A stretch of DNA of 64,000 nucleotides from Bradysia coprophila (Eukaryota; Arthropoda; Insecta; Diptera; Sciaridae). Below are positions 37,005-64,000 of the stretch, in pieces; position 1 is the first letter of the stretch; every line of letters starts with the position of its first letter. The stretch lies in NCBI RefSeq assembly GCF_014529535.1, contig NW_023503293.1:4048741-4112740 (forward strand), given 5' to 3'. Made by a program: the position numbers and the translations under genes. The notes beneath the pieces were generated by a model. The model was not told the DNA's origin and did not search any database. It was given only the letters and a program-made list of their open reading frames with translations.

Positions 37005-40000
37005 AAAAAACTCCTAGCACTTTTCGGTGTTCTACTCCATCACTGAATCCTCAAAAAAGTCTAATATTCTTATCTCACAGAAGCGCCTCTAATAATATAT
37101 CATTTTAATGTAGGATTAAGATTTACTGATGATCTCTTCGTTGACAAGACAAGAAAACGTTTTTGTTTAATTATCTTTAGTTATTTTTATTGAACAATTT
37201 TCGCTAAATTTTATAATAAATTCAAAAATAATAAAAATTAAAATCAACAAAATGGAAAATTTTCTTTTAGATCTAACTTTTCTTTCGCTAATCATTTGAA
37301 TAAACGATCTCTTATTTAAATGCAATTACATTCGATAAATATTATAGACTCAAAGATTATAACAACAAACAGCAGAAGGTTTATTTATATTATATGTGTT
37401 AATACAATGATGTTCATTTTTAAACCGATAAAACCGAGACTGACAATAATGATAAAACTTAAAAAATTAATTAAGTCGAACAATATAACCTGCTAGTAAC
37501 AAAGTATCATACGCAGACAAGAGAGATAGAAAGGACACACTTAATACCATGGATTTAAATTTTTATTTAGTGACGAGGACCTAAGTACAACAAATTTAAT
37601 TTGGAGAACGCACTTTCTGTTTTTGTTACGCTAATGTGGCTGACATGGCTACAGTTGGTGTAATGTTCATAGAAAGTGAACGAGTGTAGTTTTATTAAAC
37701 TGTCTAACGAGCATAGGAGGTTTAGATTCAATGAATGTTATCACACGACACGAGAGTTTATTGTAGTAATAATTCTGAAGAAGAGAAGGTTCAAAGGTTA
37801 ACAAATGATCAAATACCGGAGGGTAGAAGTGCTCGTATATATTTAAGCGTAGGACGTGTATCTTTGACACGGTTGAGAATAATACTTGACTCTACGATGT
37901 GGAATGTTTGGAACGAACTCACCAACCGAACTGAATTTTATCACTTGTCCGGAGGTGTTTATCGAGGTCCTGGTCACTGATTTTACGTTTTCTTTTTAAA
38001 TTTATTTTTATTTTTTTGCCTTTAGCTATCTTTACGCTTAATTTTGATAAATAATTTTTAATTAATTTTTCTAACTCTACTGGTAATCACCTCAACGTGT
38101 GTATGTATAATATTTTCGTCATTGTAGCACTATAATAGTTTCCCGCATTTGACTTAATTGATGCATTTTTTAATATCGTTAATTGTATTGCTTGTCTTAA
38201 ACGTACCATATTCATTTTATATTGAATTCCTGATTAATTTTGCTTTCTTTTTAAATTTTCATTGATGCAAAATGTTTTTTTTTTATTATCAAAAAATGCA
38301 ACCAATCGATAAAAATTCATTCAAAATAAACAATGTTTTTTCCTACAAAAGAAGCGAAAATTGATTGTGGTGCTGTGAAATGAAATTTACACTTTGCTTT
38401 GGCAACACTATGCATCCATTGATACTAGTCATTGCTCTTAATTTCGACGAGTGTGGAAATTAGTAGAACAGTTTCGCTAGTCATAAAAAGTGATTACTAA
38501 GCAATTACGAACCACATTATACGATGAACGAAAATCTCATTTCCGGACTAATCTGGGCTAATGGCGACCAGCGGGTAATTTCGATCATCTTAAAATTTTA
38601 TTTGACTTTGGTCTAACTGATCGCCATTACCCCATTCCGCTATATTTTATGAAATTTGCAAAAGTGAGTGTAGCAGCGAATCAAGGAAGTTCTACCAATC
38701 ACACAACTGTTGAATGGTAAACGGAAATTGCTCAGAAATTTCTTTTTATGACTAGCAAAGATACAACCGTTCCTTACTCTCGGACAACCATCGTTTCCAA
38801 TTGTCGAATTTCCAGCCCAATCTACAATTTGAACTATAATTATTTGCACACATCTACTCTAACTGGGTGTCGCCGGTCAAATATAATTTAAAACTAGATC
38901 TGTAAATGACTTAAATAATGTCGTCACTTTTCGAACTCCGTCAATCTGTTGGAACATTCGCCGCATTCGCAGTGTGTTCGCAGTATATGCAAAAAATAAC
39001 GAAGTCACGTTGGCTGCATGTGCAAACAGTTTGTCAGCGCGAAGTGATCTGCAGGAGCCAACCATAAAGAACGCCCGCAAAGAGAAAAAATTCTGTTCAA
39101 AAAAATCCGGAAATCGTGTGGACGGACTAAATGGATGACCCCTTACGTTGTCGATTATAATATCAACTATAATCGCATGCTAAGTGGGAATATCATCGAA
39201 CAAGACAGATTTTCTAATTTATTTACAAACGAAATGCAAGCCAGGTTATCAGTCTTTCAGTCGCAATCGGCAGCGAATCAACTCTAATCGACAAAATATT
39301 TTTTTTATTTTTGAGTATAACACACGCTAGGTTATTTTACTGACTGTACATGGCGTCTAAGTTTTCCTTATGGCTCATATAGTAATATAAACATGAATTG
39401 AATGTGTTCAGATCGGTCCAACTTTGAAATTGTAGTAGTAATTGTAGGTATTGTATTAAGGACGACACGTAACCATATTGTCTCTTCCTTGTCTGTCGGT
39501 GATCACTCAAATGATAATTTCTTAAAAGAAAATGGGGAGCCCCAATTTGTTTTGGCTTTATGGCTTTAAGTCAAACCAGACACAGTGCGGCTACGACAGT
39601 GTTGTTGTTTGAAGTGAAACTATTTTATCATTAAGTTTCACCTGTGTGTCCTCTTTCCTTAGGGGCCTTGCAGGAAATTGTTTTCCGTATCTGGTAATTT
39701 AAAAAGGGTACAAGCGTCAAAACTCATGTATAAACTTTGACTTGGACTTTAATGAGCCTGATTGTATCGCTAAATATAACACTCGTGTGTCAATTGAACA
39801 AATTTCGTTGAATCGATCAACATTCAAGTCACTAAAATTGATGAGATAATCCAACATAAAATGCTTTCGCGTAATTGCGTACAATGTACGACGACAATAC
39901 GAATGGCAGATTTTTCGTTTAACGCAAATTGTTGCTTATTGAACGTAACAAAAAGTGTAAATTTCAAATCAAACTACTTGCAGTGCATTTATATTCTTAT

Positions 40001-40510
40001 AGCTGTTAAGTGTTCCACTATTTTCAATAATTTATCCGGAACAAAATTTCACATCAAAATTTCATTGATACCGGACCAACGTCAGCACGTTGACCGGTTC
40101 AAATAGAATTGGTAAAAGTTTAAATGGAATGCATCTTTCGGTTACAACATTAAATGCCGGCCCACCGTTTTGTGTTTTAATAACAAATTTGATGTGTGAT
40201 ACCGCCATTGAACATTGCACTTGGGATCAAATTAACAAAAAAAACAAAAACTGTGACACCGACAATTTCTCATGCAAAAAATCACATCTCGTTACAAAAT
40301 GCAAAAACTATCAGCCAAAAAACTCCTCACTTATTCCGCTGTCAGCACACGAACAGCTGAGCGCTACACAAAAACCGAACCGGACAAACGAAAATTCACA
40401 TCCATTGATTATAAGTAATTAAATGTCAAATATATTGGTGTGTTTGTCGATCAAAAAATGTCGTTAAACGTAACAACATTAAATTGAATATGCTATTCTG
40501 CCCCGTCTAG
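37005..40510. other. intergenic, no gene seen
   Basis: A 3.5-kb AT-rich stretch. The open frames (for example 37735-37980, 39861-40422) have no recognised likeness. At 38540-38640 a weak inverted repeat (TAATGGCGACCAG with CTGATCGCCATTA) may mark a decayed MITE. Confidence 0.4.
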
Positions 40511-43054
<2,544 letters not shown>

Positions 43055-46000
43055 TCGCTATGAAATTGAACCGAAAAATTGAAACGTAAACAATGTATCG
43101 ATAGAGTAAGTCTCGTTGGATGATAGAGATTTTGGGATTATTTTTCGGTGAGTCAATTGAATGGAAAAACATTTTATTTCGTTAATAATCCTACTTACCA
43201 CAGACATCATGGCTAATTTAGTCTACTTCAATGTCGTGTACTGGTTAATGCAAGAATCCCACAGGGAATTTTCTGTTTCTATAAAAAAATTACGCCTAAC
43301 GTTATACAACAAAAGAATAAAAATCAATATTTTGATTCACTGACTCACTGACGATATGTAGCTAGTGTTGCAAATCCCTTTTTTCTATTAATTCTGGACA
43401 ATTCAATGGTATATAGAATAGAGCCCTTACTACCAGAACGAATACGGGCTGTTATCGACAAAAGCCTTGCTTTTATTTAATTAAAATATCTTCAGCAAAT
43501 CCACTTTTGAACTTTTTTGTTTTTCAAAATGTAATGTCAAACTCAGCGTACATCAGCGACTGATGACATATATTATTTTTGTTGGCAGTGAAATAGAGAC
43601 ATCTGTTGGCGGTTCATGCAGAAACTGCTAAGTGTGTACAGCGCGTACAGAGATATTATAGAGTTATACGAACCGCCATATATGTCGTCTTTATCATTTC
43701 AAATACCCGATGGTAGGTTATACCGAACCTGATGTTACATTGGATTTTAACGCTGTAATTTGAAGTAGGGAATTAATAGAGAAGGTCAGTTTATGCAACG
43801 TGCTCTCCAGCGCAGAGTGGATTGCAATAGACTGTAAAACAATCAGATGAGGTTCTCGTCATCGGGTTAACTGGTCAGGGTTTTGGAGGTCTCGAATGCA
43901 AACATATCCACAAGACGAAAACGCTCTGTTATTTTCTCACATCGCAGTAGAAGAAAACAAAAATTCTCTGAAATTATGTTTTGCAGCTAAATATAGATGG
44001 CATCATGCTAAATTTTCAGACATTTTTCAAGGATATCCCTAACCTTATAATACAAATGTTAGAAAAGGAAAACACATCACTATAGAATCGAAGACATGTG
44101 TTAAAGACAGCGGTAAACACGACCTACATTCAGATTTAATTTTCTCGGTTTTTCTCAAGAACCGTACAGTGATTTTGGTGTAAAATTGTAAAATCAGTGT
44201 TAGTGTACGTTAACGAATCATTAAAGTTTAAACACAAGCTCTACAAATTATTTGTAGTAAAGTGATATATTCAATCGAATTAGGAGGAATTCCCGTTTTC
44301 GCGTCTAACGGTTCGATGTTTGATACATATTGTTGTTACCAATCAAAATTTTGTACGATAAAATCGTTTACATATCACCTGTAAAGGGTATCTAACATCT
44401 GCTAAACGGAAAAATTACGTTTTGCACTTTAGTGTGAATCACACTACTAGACATTTTCTTCCAATGTTGCATCATATCCTATGTGTATACACGTCTTACT
44501 CAACTTGCCTCGATGGCAAAATGTGTCCACTCACATTATTACGCAAACTCGAATCGTATTTACAGTAATGTGAATACATACTATGGAGAGCTCTGCTTTC
44601 TAGGGTTTCCGTACGGTGTGGTGGCTAGGCATAGAATCGCCTGCACGGTACAGATAGCTTTTATTTTTGCTTATTCGGCTGTATGTATCTCATGAAATTT
44701 TTGTTATAAACAAAGTTCTTGTGAACATCAGTACAGCCGTTCATTCGTCAACGGTGATTGCTAAACAAGCATACATACAACTCTCATATCCGTCAGATTT
44801 AACTATGTGAAAATGTAATTAATGCGGACATTTATCTAGAGTGTTGATAATTATGCTCAATATTTTGTGGCTTAATTCATTATGAAAAAAAAATCCAATT
44901 AAAAATTCTATGGTAAAAATAGCACATCTTCATTGAAACAGGTTGTGCCAATTCACCGAGATCGATAAACACGGTATAGTAGCAGGAAGCATACACATAC
45001 CACTTTTCTTTATTATTATCCTCTTTTCCGCTGATCCATTAACGACTAAAACAAAAGTAGACTCTAGAAGAGGACGTTACAGTCTTCTTTACAATAAAGT
45101 GGCTGTTCATGAAGGATTTATATTGTTATTATAGAATATAGAGATATGGGTGAATATCATATCTGAGAGTTCGTTTTGTTGCTAGGTGACAAAGCGAAAC
45201 TCATACACAATTAAAACAGTCACGTTATGTGATGTCCCGCCTGTCAAACAGATCAAAACTATTCCTTGTTATTCAGATAACTAATTTGTTTTCAAAATTG
45301 AAGAAAGGACACGAGGTAACGATTTTACCGTGTGAAGGTCGATCGAAATTATTAAAATATGCGCCACAAAGAAAATTGCATTCTCTCTGTTTTCACTTTT
45401 CCTTATTAGACCATTCCGTATACGCATACACAGTGTGTATTACACACTGTGCGTTCTATCTTAAATTCACAACACATTTGGCGAGAGTGCAAGGTCAAGA
45501 CATTTAAATTATTGGAAAATTTGCTGTGTCACGCCATCCATCTGATAACGTTGTTGAGTCTAATATAAATCATATAAGAAATGTGGCTTAGTGTACCAAC
45601 AGCGGTCTAATAATTTTATAATGAAAGCCCGAATGTGTTTGAGAAGAAATACCGTAAAGTGGAACAAATTGGTGGGATGTGCGTAGTTCGTATTATCATT
45701 AATGTTAGGAATTTACGTATGTTTTTCATAGCATACAACAGAGTACTGAAAATATCAAAATAATTGCCGGAGGGCAGGCCCCAGTTAATACAAATTATTT
45801 CACAAAATTTTCACATGTTTAGAGAGTAATTAAAGGTCTTAAGGATCTAATTTATGAGTCAAATTTTTTACGTAATAGTAGATTATTGACATATGAGGGG
45901 AAGCATCGAGGTTTGCGGAGATTTCCCCTCATATGTCAATACTCTATTTTATTGCATAAGAAAAAAAGGGAAAATCTATGTCGGGAAACGATAAATTCTG

Positions 46001-46783
46001 GTGAAATTTCTTCAACATTTTCAACGCTGTGACGCACACCCTGACGCCTGACCCGTACAATTTTTATTTAATAACGAAACCACAGCGGTTCATTTTATTT
46101 TACACCTAAACCCAAACACCTATTGCACCTAAACTCTCTCATTGATAAAAGTCCCAAAGACACAACCAGGTACTAATTTAATTGGCTGGCCGGCACTTGT
46201 TCTCTAATAATTTTTTTTCTTATCAACTCTCACACATTAAATCATTTTTACATCATTTTTACAACGACATATGATAAACTTTAAAAAAGTTTTCGTGTAG
46301 CATATGCCGCTATAGCGTCACATATTCGAACACTAGGTAGAAAAGAATATATCGAAACCCATTAATACATGAGCGAAAAAAAACACGAGACAGTAGAATT
46401 AGCAAAACGACTTGTGTAACAAAGAGACATTGAACTTGAACAGTTGAAACACTGCCAAAATTCAATTGAACCGACATACGCATATATTGCGATGACTTGG
46501 TCTGTTACGATAAATTTAAAATGAACATATAAATACCGCTGATAATGATGTATGTATGGTTATACCGGGTTAGTCAGTGGCTCTAGTCGGTTGTTAGTTT
46601 GTTGTTTGTGTTGCTATTGGTGCTGAGTGACTTTTTTTAATTTTGAATTTGTCAACAATATATTAGTGTTTTTCCGTCAAAAAAACGTTTCATATTACGC
46701 TACACGTGTTTCTTTAATAACGTCACACCTAAATTGATATTTAAACGAAAATAGTTTTCAATTTAAATAAAAAAAAATTCAAA
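43055..46783. other. intergenic between NSF and CTH starts
   Basis: The two genes diverge across 3.7 kb, so both promoters lie here. A hairpin at 45887-45950 (ATTGACATATGAGGGGAA and its inverse) is the only clear structure. The open frames at 44483-45507 are not recognised. Confidence 0.45.
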
Positions 46784-60456
<13,673 letters not shown>

Positions 60457-61286
60457 ACGTTGACGCACTAAACCTGCTGTTCCATTTATTCCTTTTTGAT
60501 ATAATATATGCATACACGTATTTCCTATATTTAAACAACAACAGAAATTATAAACAAATAAAAAAAACCTAATCCACCAAATGTATATAAATTTTGGGAG
60601 GCTTGTTTTGAATGCTATGAAATCGTTGTGCGATTAGCGAGAGTTTATCAAAGTCGCTCACTTAACGAATCGTTCGCAGTATTATCGCACGAAATGTGAT
60701 ACGATTGTTTCTCACATAATATGCCAACAATAATAAACCAACAAACAATTAGCGTTAAATAATCATTCGGTTTTGATTGTGCGAATATTAAAATAGGTTA
60801 AGCAGAAGGTCGCTTGGTCGTATGTTCACTTCTGATAGGGAAACAAAAAGTGAAGTAAATATTTTCGTCAATTTTTACGTTAAAAATAACCGAAGCGATA
60901 AGCAATCTTGCTTTTTGATTAACGTAATGTGGAATAACCTTTGCCAACTTTAGCCTCTGCGAAAGTTCTTGCTGTTGGCATTTACACCAATTTTTCATTG
61001 TGATCTAATATTCTGTAAATGAAACGAGCCCACGCTATAATTTACGAAACAACTTAATATGTTGATGTACCGTTCTATTTACCTATTATTTTCCTCACTA
61101 TTTGGACCATTTTAATCCTACACTCGCGTAACTGTGTCGACGAAAAATTATTTTTGTCTCAGTTTTGTTAAACTTTTTTTTTTAAATAAAGATGTCATGA
61201 CATCAGCCTACCTGTTGTTAATTGTACCTGGATGAGCACAACAGTTATTGAGTAGTGTGAAAAGCGGCTGCCAACTGAAATATCTA
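60457..61286. other. 3' flank of CTH, no gene
   Basis: AT-rich DNA after the CTH stop; a probable polyadenylation signal (AAATAAA) lies at about 60556. No other gene is seen. Confidence 0.45.
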
Positions 61287-61470
61287 CAGTGTACGTCAGA
61301 GAAATTTATATGAGCGTTTGCTTCAGCTGATCGATTCATACAAAGAGAACTGATAATAGTTGCGGGTGGAACAGCTGCACGCATGCGTTTTAGGGTATGA
61401 GACGTTTGGTTTGCACGAGTGGATCAGCTGAAGCGAATTTCTATTAAAACTTCACTGATGTCCGGCACTG
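61287..61470. mobile_element. decayed inverted-repeat MITE
   Basis: The left end is CAGTGTACGTCAGAGAAATT with inner GCTTCAGCTGATC; the right end is the imperfect inverse, closing with CCGGCACTG. The arms align for about 50 bp with gaps. The CAGTG end is hAT-like, but no target duplication is visible. Confidence 0.5.
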
Positions 61471-61857
61471 TATGACAAGGTTGAGTGTTTTCGTTTCAAA
61501 ATAAGGATCGAAATTAGGTCAGGTGGATCTGTGTGAATTGTCCTGAAACCTGAGGACTAATTAAAAAGGCTGTCAGGTTTCAGGTTGTATGGAAATTTAG
61601 GTGTACTTGTCTATGGAAAATGAAGTTCATTTGAGTTCACGTATTGATTTCACGAAGACCTGAACCTGTTCTAAATCTGGTCAGACATTTACAGATTCAT
61701 GTCAGGTATGATTCCGAGTCTTATTTCAAACATCTTCCCTTCAAAGAACTACCGGTTTTTCGACACAGAAAAGATTCAGTCTACTAGACAAGTAAGCAAC
61801 TTATTACAGTTGGTAAGATGAAAACCGACCTGTTGAACAATGGTGGCAAAAATGTTT

Positions 61858-62205
61858 TTGGGTTATGGACCCTCATTTTCATTTTTTTTTCAACAAAATT
61901 TTTTGGGTTAAGGACCCTCATTTTCATTTTTTTCAACAAAATTTTTTTGGGTTACGGACCATCATTTTCATTTTTTCCATTTTTTTTTTCAAAAAAAAAT
62001 TTTGGGTTACGGACCCTTATTTTCATTTTTTTTTCAACAAAATTTTTTTGGGTTACGGACCCTCATTTTCATTTTTTCCATTTTTTTTTGGGTTACGGAC
62101 CCTCATTTACATTTTTTTTTTTCAACCAAATTTTTTGGGTTACGGACCCTCATTTTCATTTTTTTATAAAAAAAAATTGGGTTACGGACCCTCATTTTTA
62201 ACCAT
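61858..62205. repeat. minisatellite, 7-8 units of about 45 bp
   Basis: Each unit contains GGGTTACGGACCCTCATTTT followed by a variable run of T, often with CAACAAAATTTTTT. Unit lengths vary through the T and A tracts. The open frames across it are by-products of the repeat. Confidence 0.9.
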
Positions 62206-62784
62206 TTTCGACCGTTAGACCCTGACTTTCAGTCAAGGGAATAAAAATATATAATTCGAAAATTGGATGATGGTTTTCTCCACTTTATGATTTGAAAATT
62301 TCCGGGAAATGGAAAATGGCCGGAATTCAAAAGCCGAATATCTCTGAATTTTTTTTTTTGAGAAATCCTTTTTCTTATGACCTATATAGACTCAGAGCCC
62401 ATGGGCTACTCGATTCCTCATAAGGCAATTGATAGGGCTAGGGACTACGGCTAGGGCTACCGTCGTTAGGGCTCTAGAGCAAATGGTTCTCTTCCTTCCG
62501 AAAACTAAAGCATTCGAATTAATCTCTACCCATTGCCTCATGAGTGATCGAAAAGTCAAAGTCCATAGGCTATGAGTCGACTTATATCGATATTTTATGG
62601 AAGAAATGTAGACATTTGGTTAGCTGGAACTGAGTTTGTGATCAGGATTTTCCAATTTCAATAAATAAAATCCTCCAAAAACAGGTTAATCTTTAACTAT
62701 CACTTGAGTCAAGAAAGAGACCAAAAGAAACTTATTTGAATATTCAGGCCAATTGCAACGGTTGGTGCGCACGAAGTACGCTTA

Positions 62785-63135
62785 TTGTGCGTACGAAGTA
62801 CACATTTGTGCACAAATTGTGCGTATTTTGTTCACATTTTACGCATACTTTATGCACAGTTTTTGCGCATTTTGTTTGTTCGTTGTTACGGACTTCTTTC
62901 CCTCGACGAAATCCATTTTTTGTTGATTGTGAATTTTAATTATTATATGGTGATAAAAGACGACAGACGTTTTTGTGTGATTTGTCTACAAAATGTTCAC
63001 AAGTTGCTCACTAAATGTGCATATTTTGCGCACAATATGGTTACATTTTATTCACGAACTGTGCGTGATTTGTCCACAAAATGTGCACTTTTTGTGCACA
63101 AGTTGCTCACAAAATGTGCACATTTTGCGCGCAAT
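62785..63135. repeat. dense TGTGCACAAA/TTTTGCGCAC word clusters
   Basis: Two clusters (62785-62880 and 62985-63135) are made of irregularly spaced copies of TTGTGCAC, TTTTGCGCA, GTGCGTAT and CAAAATGTGCAC. Many are self-complementary (GTGCAC, TGCGCA). It is not a regular tandem repeat. It lies directly before the RRP9 coding exons. Confidence 0.7.
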
Positions 63136-63205
63136 TAGCATCATTATTCTAAAGTTCATGAACACGGAATGAATAGACCTCTGGTGACCTCAATCAATTT
63201 ATAAG

Positions 63206-64000
63206 TTCTGAATTTGAACAAGAAATATAGGCAAAAACCGAAACCAAACAAAAAGCGAAAGGTAAACATCATTCGTCATCAGTGAGTCCACATAAGTCAG
63301 GTTCATATTCGTCGAAATTCTGTTACAGTTCCCGAACGACAAAAAACCGTCGTCCACTAAGCAGATTGTCGAAAAGTCCACCAAAGAAGATGATAACGAA
63401 AAAATTCCAAGCGATGACGAAGAGGATATGGAACATTCCGAATCGGCACAAAATTTTCAATTCTCCAATGAAGAGGACAACGAAACGCCACAGTATTTGG
63501 ATAGTGTAGGCAAATTGCGACGCACTGTGGCTGATGAATTGGCCGGCTATGATGACAGTTGTGTTACTGTGCTGAAACATAAATTACAAAAAGTTCCGAT
63601 CACATGCGTGTGCCTGGCAGCGGATGGAAGTTTTATGTTTAGTGGCAGCAAGTCGAAGTTCGTTGTTAAATGGAATGTGCAGGACTTGAAACCAATAGGA
63701 TTTTTCGATTGCCTCAAAGTGCCAAACACAAATGATGGATCCAGTAAAAAACATCGACCGCAAATATGGGCGATGGCTTTGTCGACCGACTTTAAATTTT
63801 TGGTAAGTTGGAACGTCTTGCATGTGGCTGAATGCCATTGAGCTTCGGAAATTAAAGAAAAGCAGATGCCATAAACAGTAAGGATTATTTCTACCATCAC
63901 AGGCAGTAGCAGATATGAGCAAATCCATTCATATTTGGTGTCCGAAAGATCTAATCCACCTGCATACGTTAACCGGTCATCGGGACACCGTAACGGCCTT
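63206..64000 (+). CDS. RRP9: U3 snoRNA-interacting WD40 protein (RRP9/U3-55K), partial
   Basis: This is a nucleolar component of the U3 snoRNP, needed for early pre-rRNA cleavage. The exons seen are: one ending at 63261 (basic, KPKPNKKRK), 63329-63802, and 63903 to the window end. The frame stays open across both introns (63262-63328 and 63803-63902). The N-terminal part is basic and then acidic (DDNEKIPSDDEEDMEHSE). The sequence then reads KLRRTVADELAGYDD, and the first WD40 blades follow: VPITCVCLAADGSFMFSGS, FVVKWNVQDL, IWAMALSTDFKFLAVAD, IHIWCPKDL, LTGHRDTVTA. The first exon has no ATG before an in-frame stop, so it is probably preceded by another short exon via the ATAAG acceptor at about 63205. 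The 3' half lies outside the window. The family call rests on order and spacing of motifs. Confidence 0.8.

Noticed and set aside
38524..38576. Possible first exon (ATG followed by about 17 codons and a GTAATT donor)
   Set aside because: No in-phase downstream exon could be found, and the segment takes part in a weak inverted repeat.
61818..62218. Phe-rich open frames of 117-127 codons
   Set aside because: Direct translation of the minisatellite; repetitive and without a start context.

Overview
The window is nuclear DNA from an AT-rich insect genome, probably a dipteran and possibly a lower fly. Genes are split by many short introns of about 50-110 bp plus a few multi-kilobase introns. Splice sites are GT-AG, nothing is arranged in operons, and the spaces between genes are full of small palindromic DNA transposons. 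The organism call is inference from gene architecture and protein likeness; I had no database.

Seven genes can be rebuilt with consistent reading frames across exon junctions, some only partly. From left to right: (1) a corin-like type II membrane protein (+, 6576-14815) with an SEA-like region, frizzled CRD, two LDLa repeats, an SRCR-like region and a trypsin fold whose catalytic triad is lost; (2) carnitine O-acetyltransferase (+, 21136-27137) with a mitochondrial-type N-terminus and a peroxisomal-type C-terminus; (3) N-acetylneuraminate lyase (-, 27309-28495), tail to tail with gene 2; (4) a 12-finger C2H2 zinc-finger protein with a retrotransposon Gag-like N-terminal domain (-, 33439-35583); (5) NSF, the SNARE-disassembly ATPase (-, 40511-43054, complete at 744 residues); (6) cystathionine gamma-lyase (+, 46784-60456, complete at 391 residues, with an 8-kb first intron); (7) the 5' part of an RRP9/U3-55K WD40 protein (+, cut by the window end). 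A likely small antisense gene of unknown function (25823-26170) lies inside a CRAT intron.

The rest is mobile-element debris. I see at least a dozen short inverted-repeat elements, several with readable target-site duplications: hAT-like with 8 bp, TTAA, TTA and TA types. There are also two nested insertions, a foldback-like structure whose inverted ends are arrays of a 43-bp self-palindromic unit, an inverted pair of tRNA-like modules, a decayed hAT transposase remnant, and three reverse-transcriptase fragments. Two simple tandem or simple-motif arrays sit in front of the RRP9 gene.

The genes do not form a pathway; they are unrelated housekeeping and membrane genes that share a chromosome segment. 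The most noteworthy items are the Gag-zinc-finger fusion, the triad-less corin-like protein, the foldback-like structure and the tRNA-like inverted pair. I see no evidence for a multi-gene novel system.
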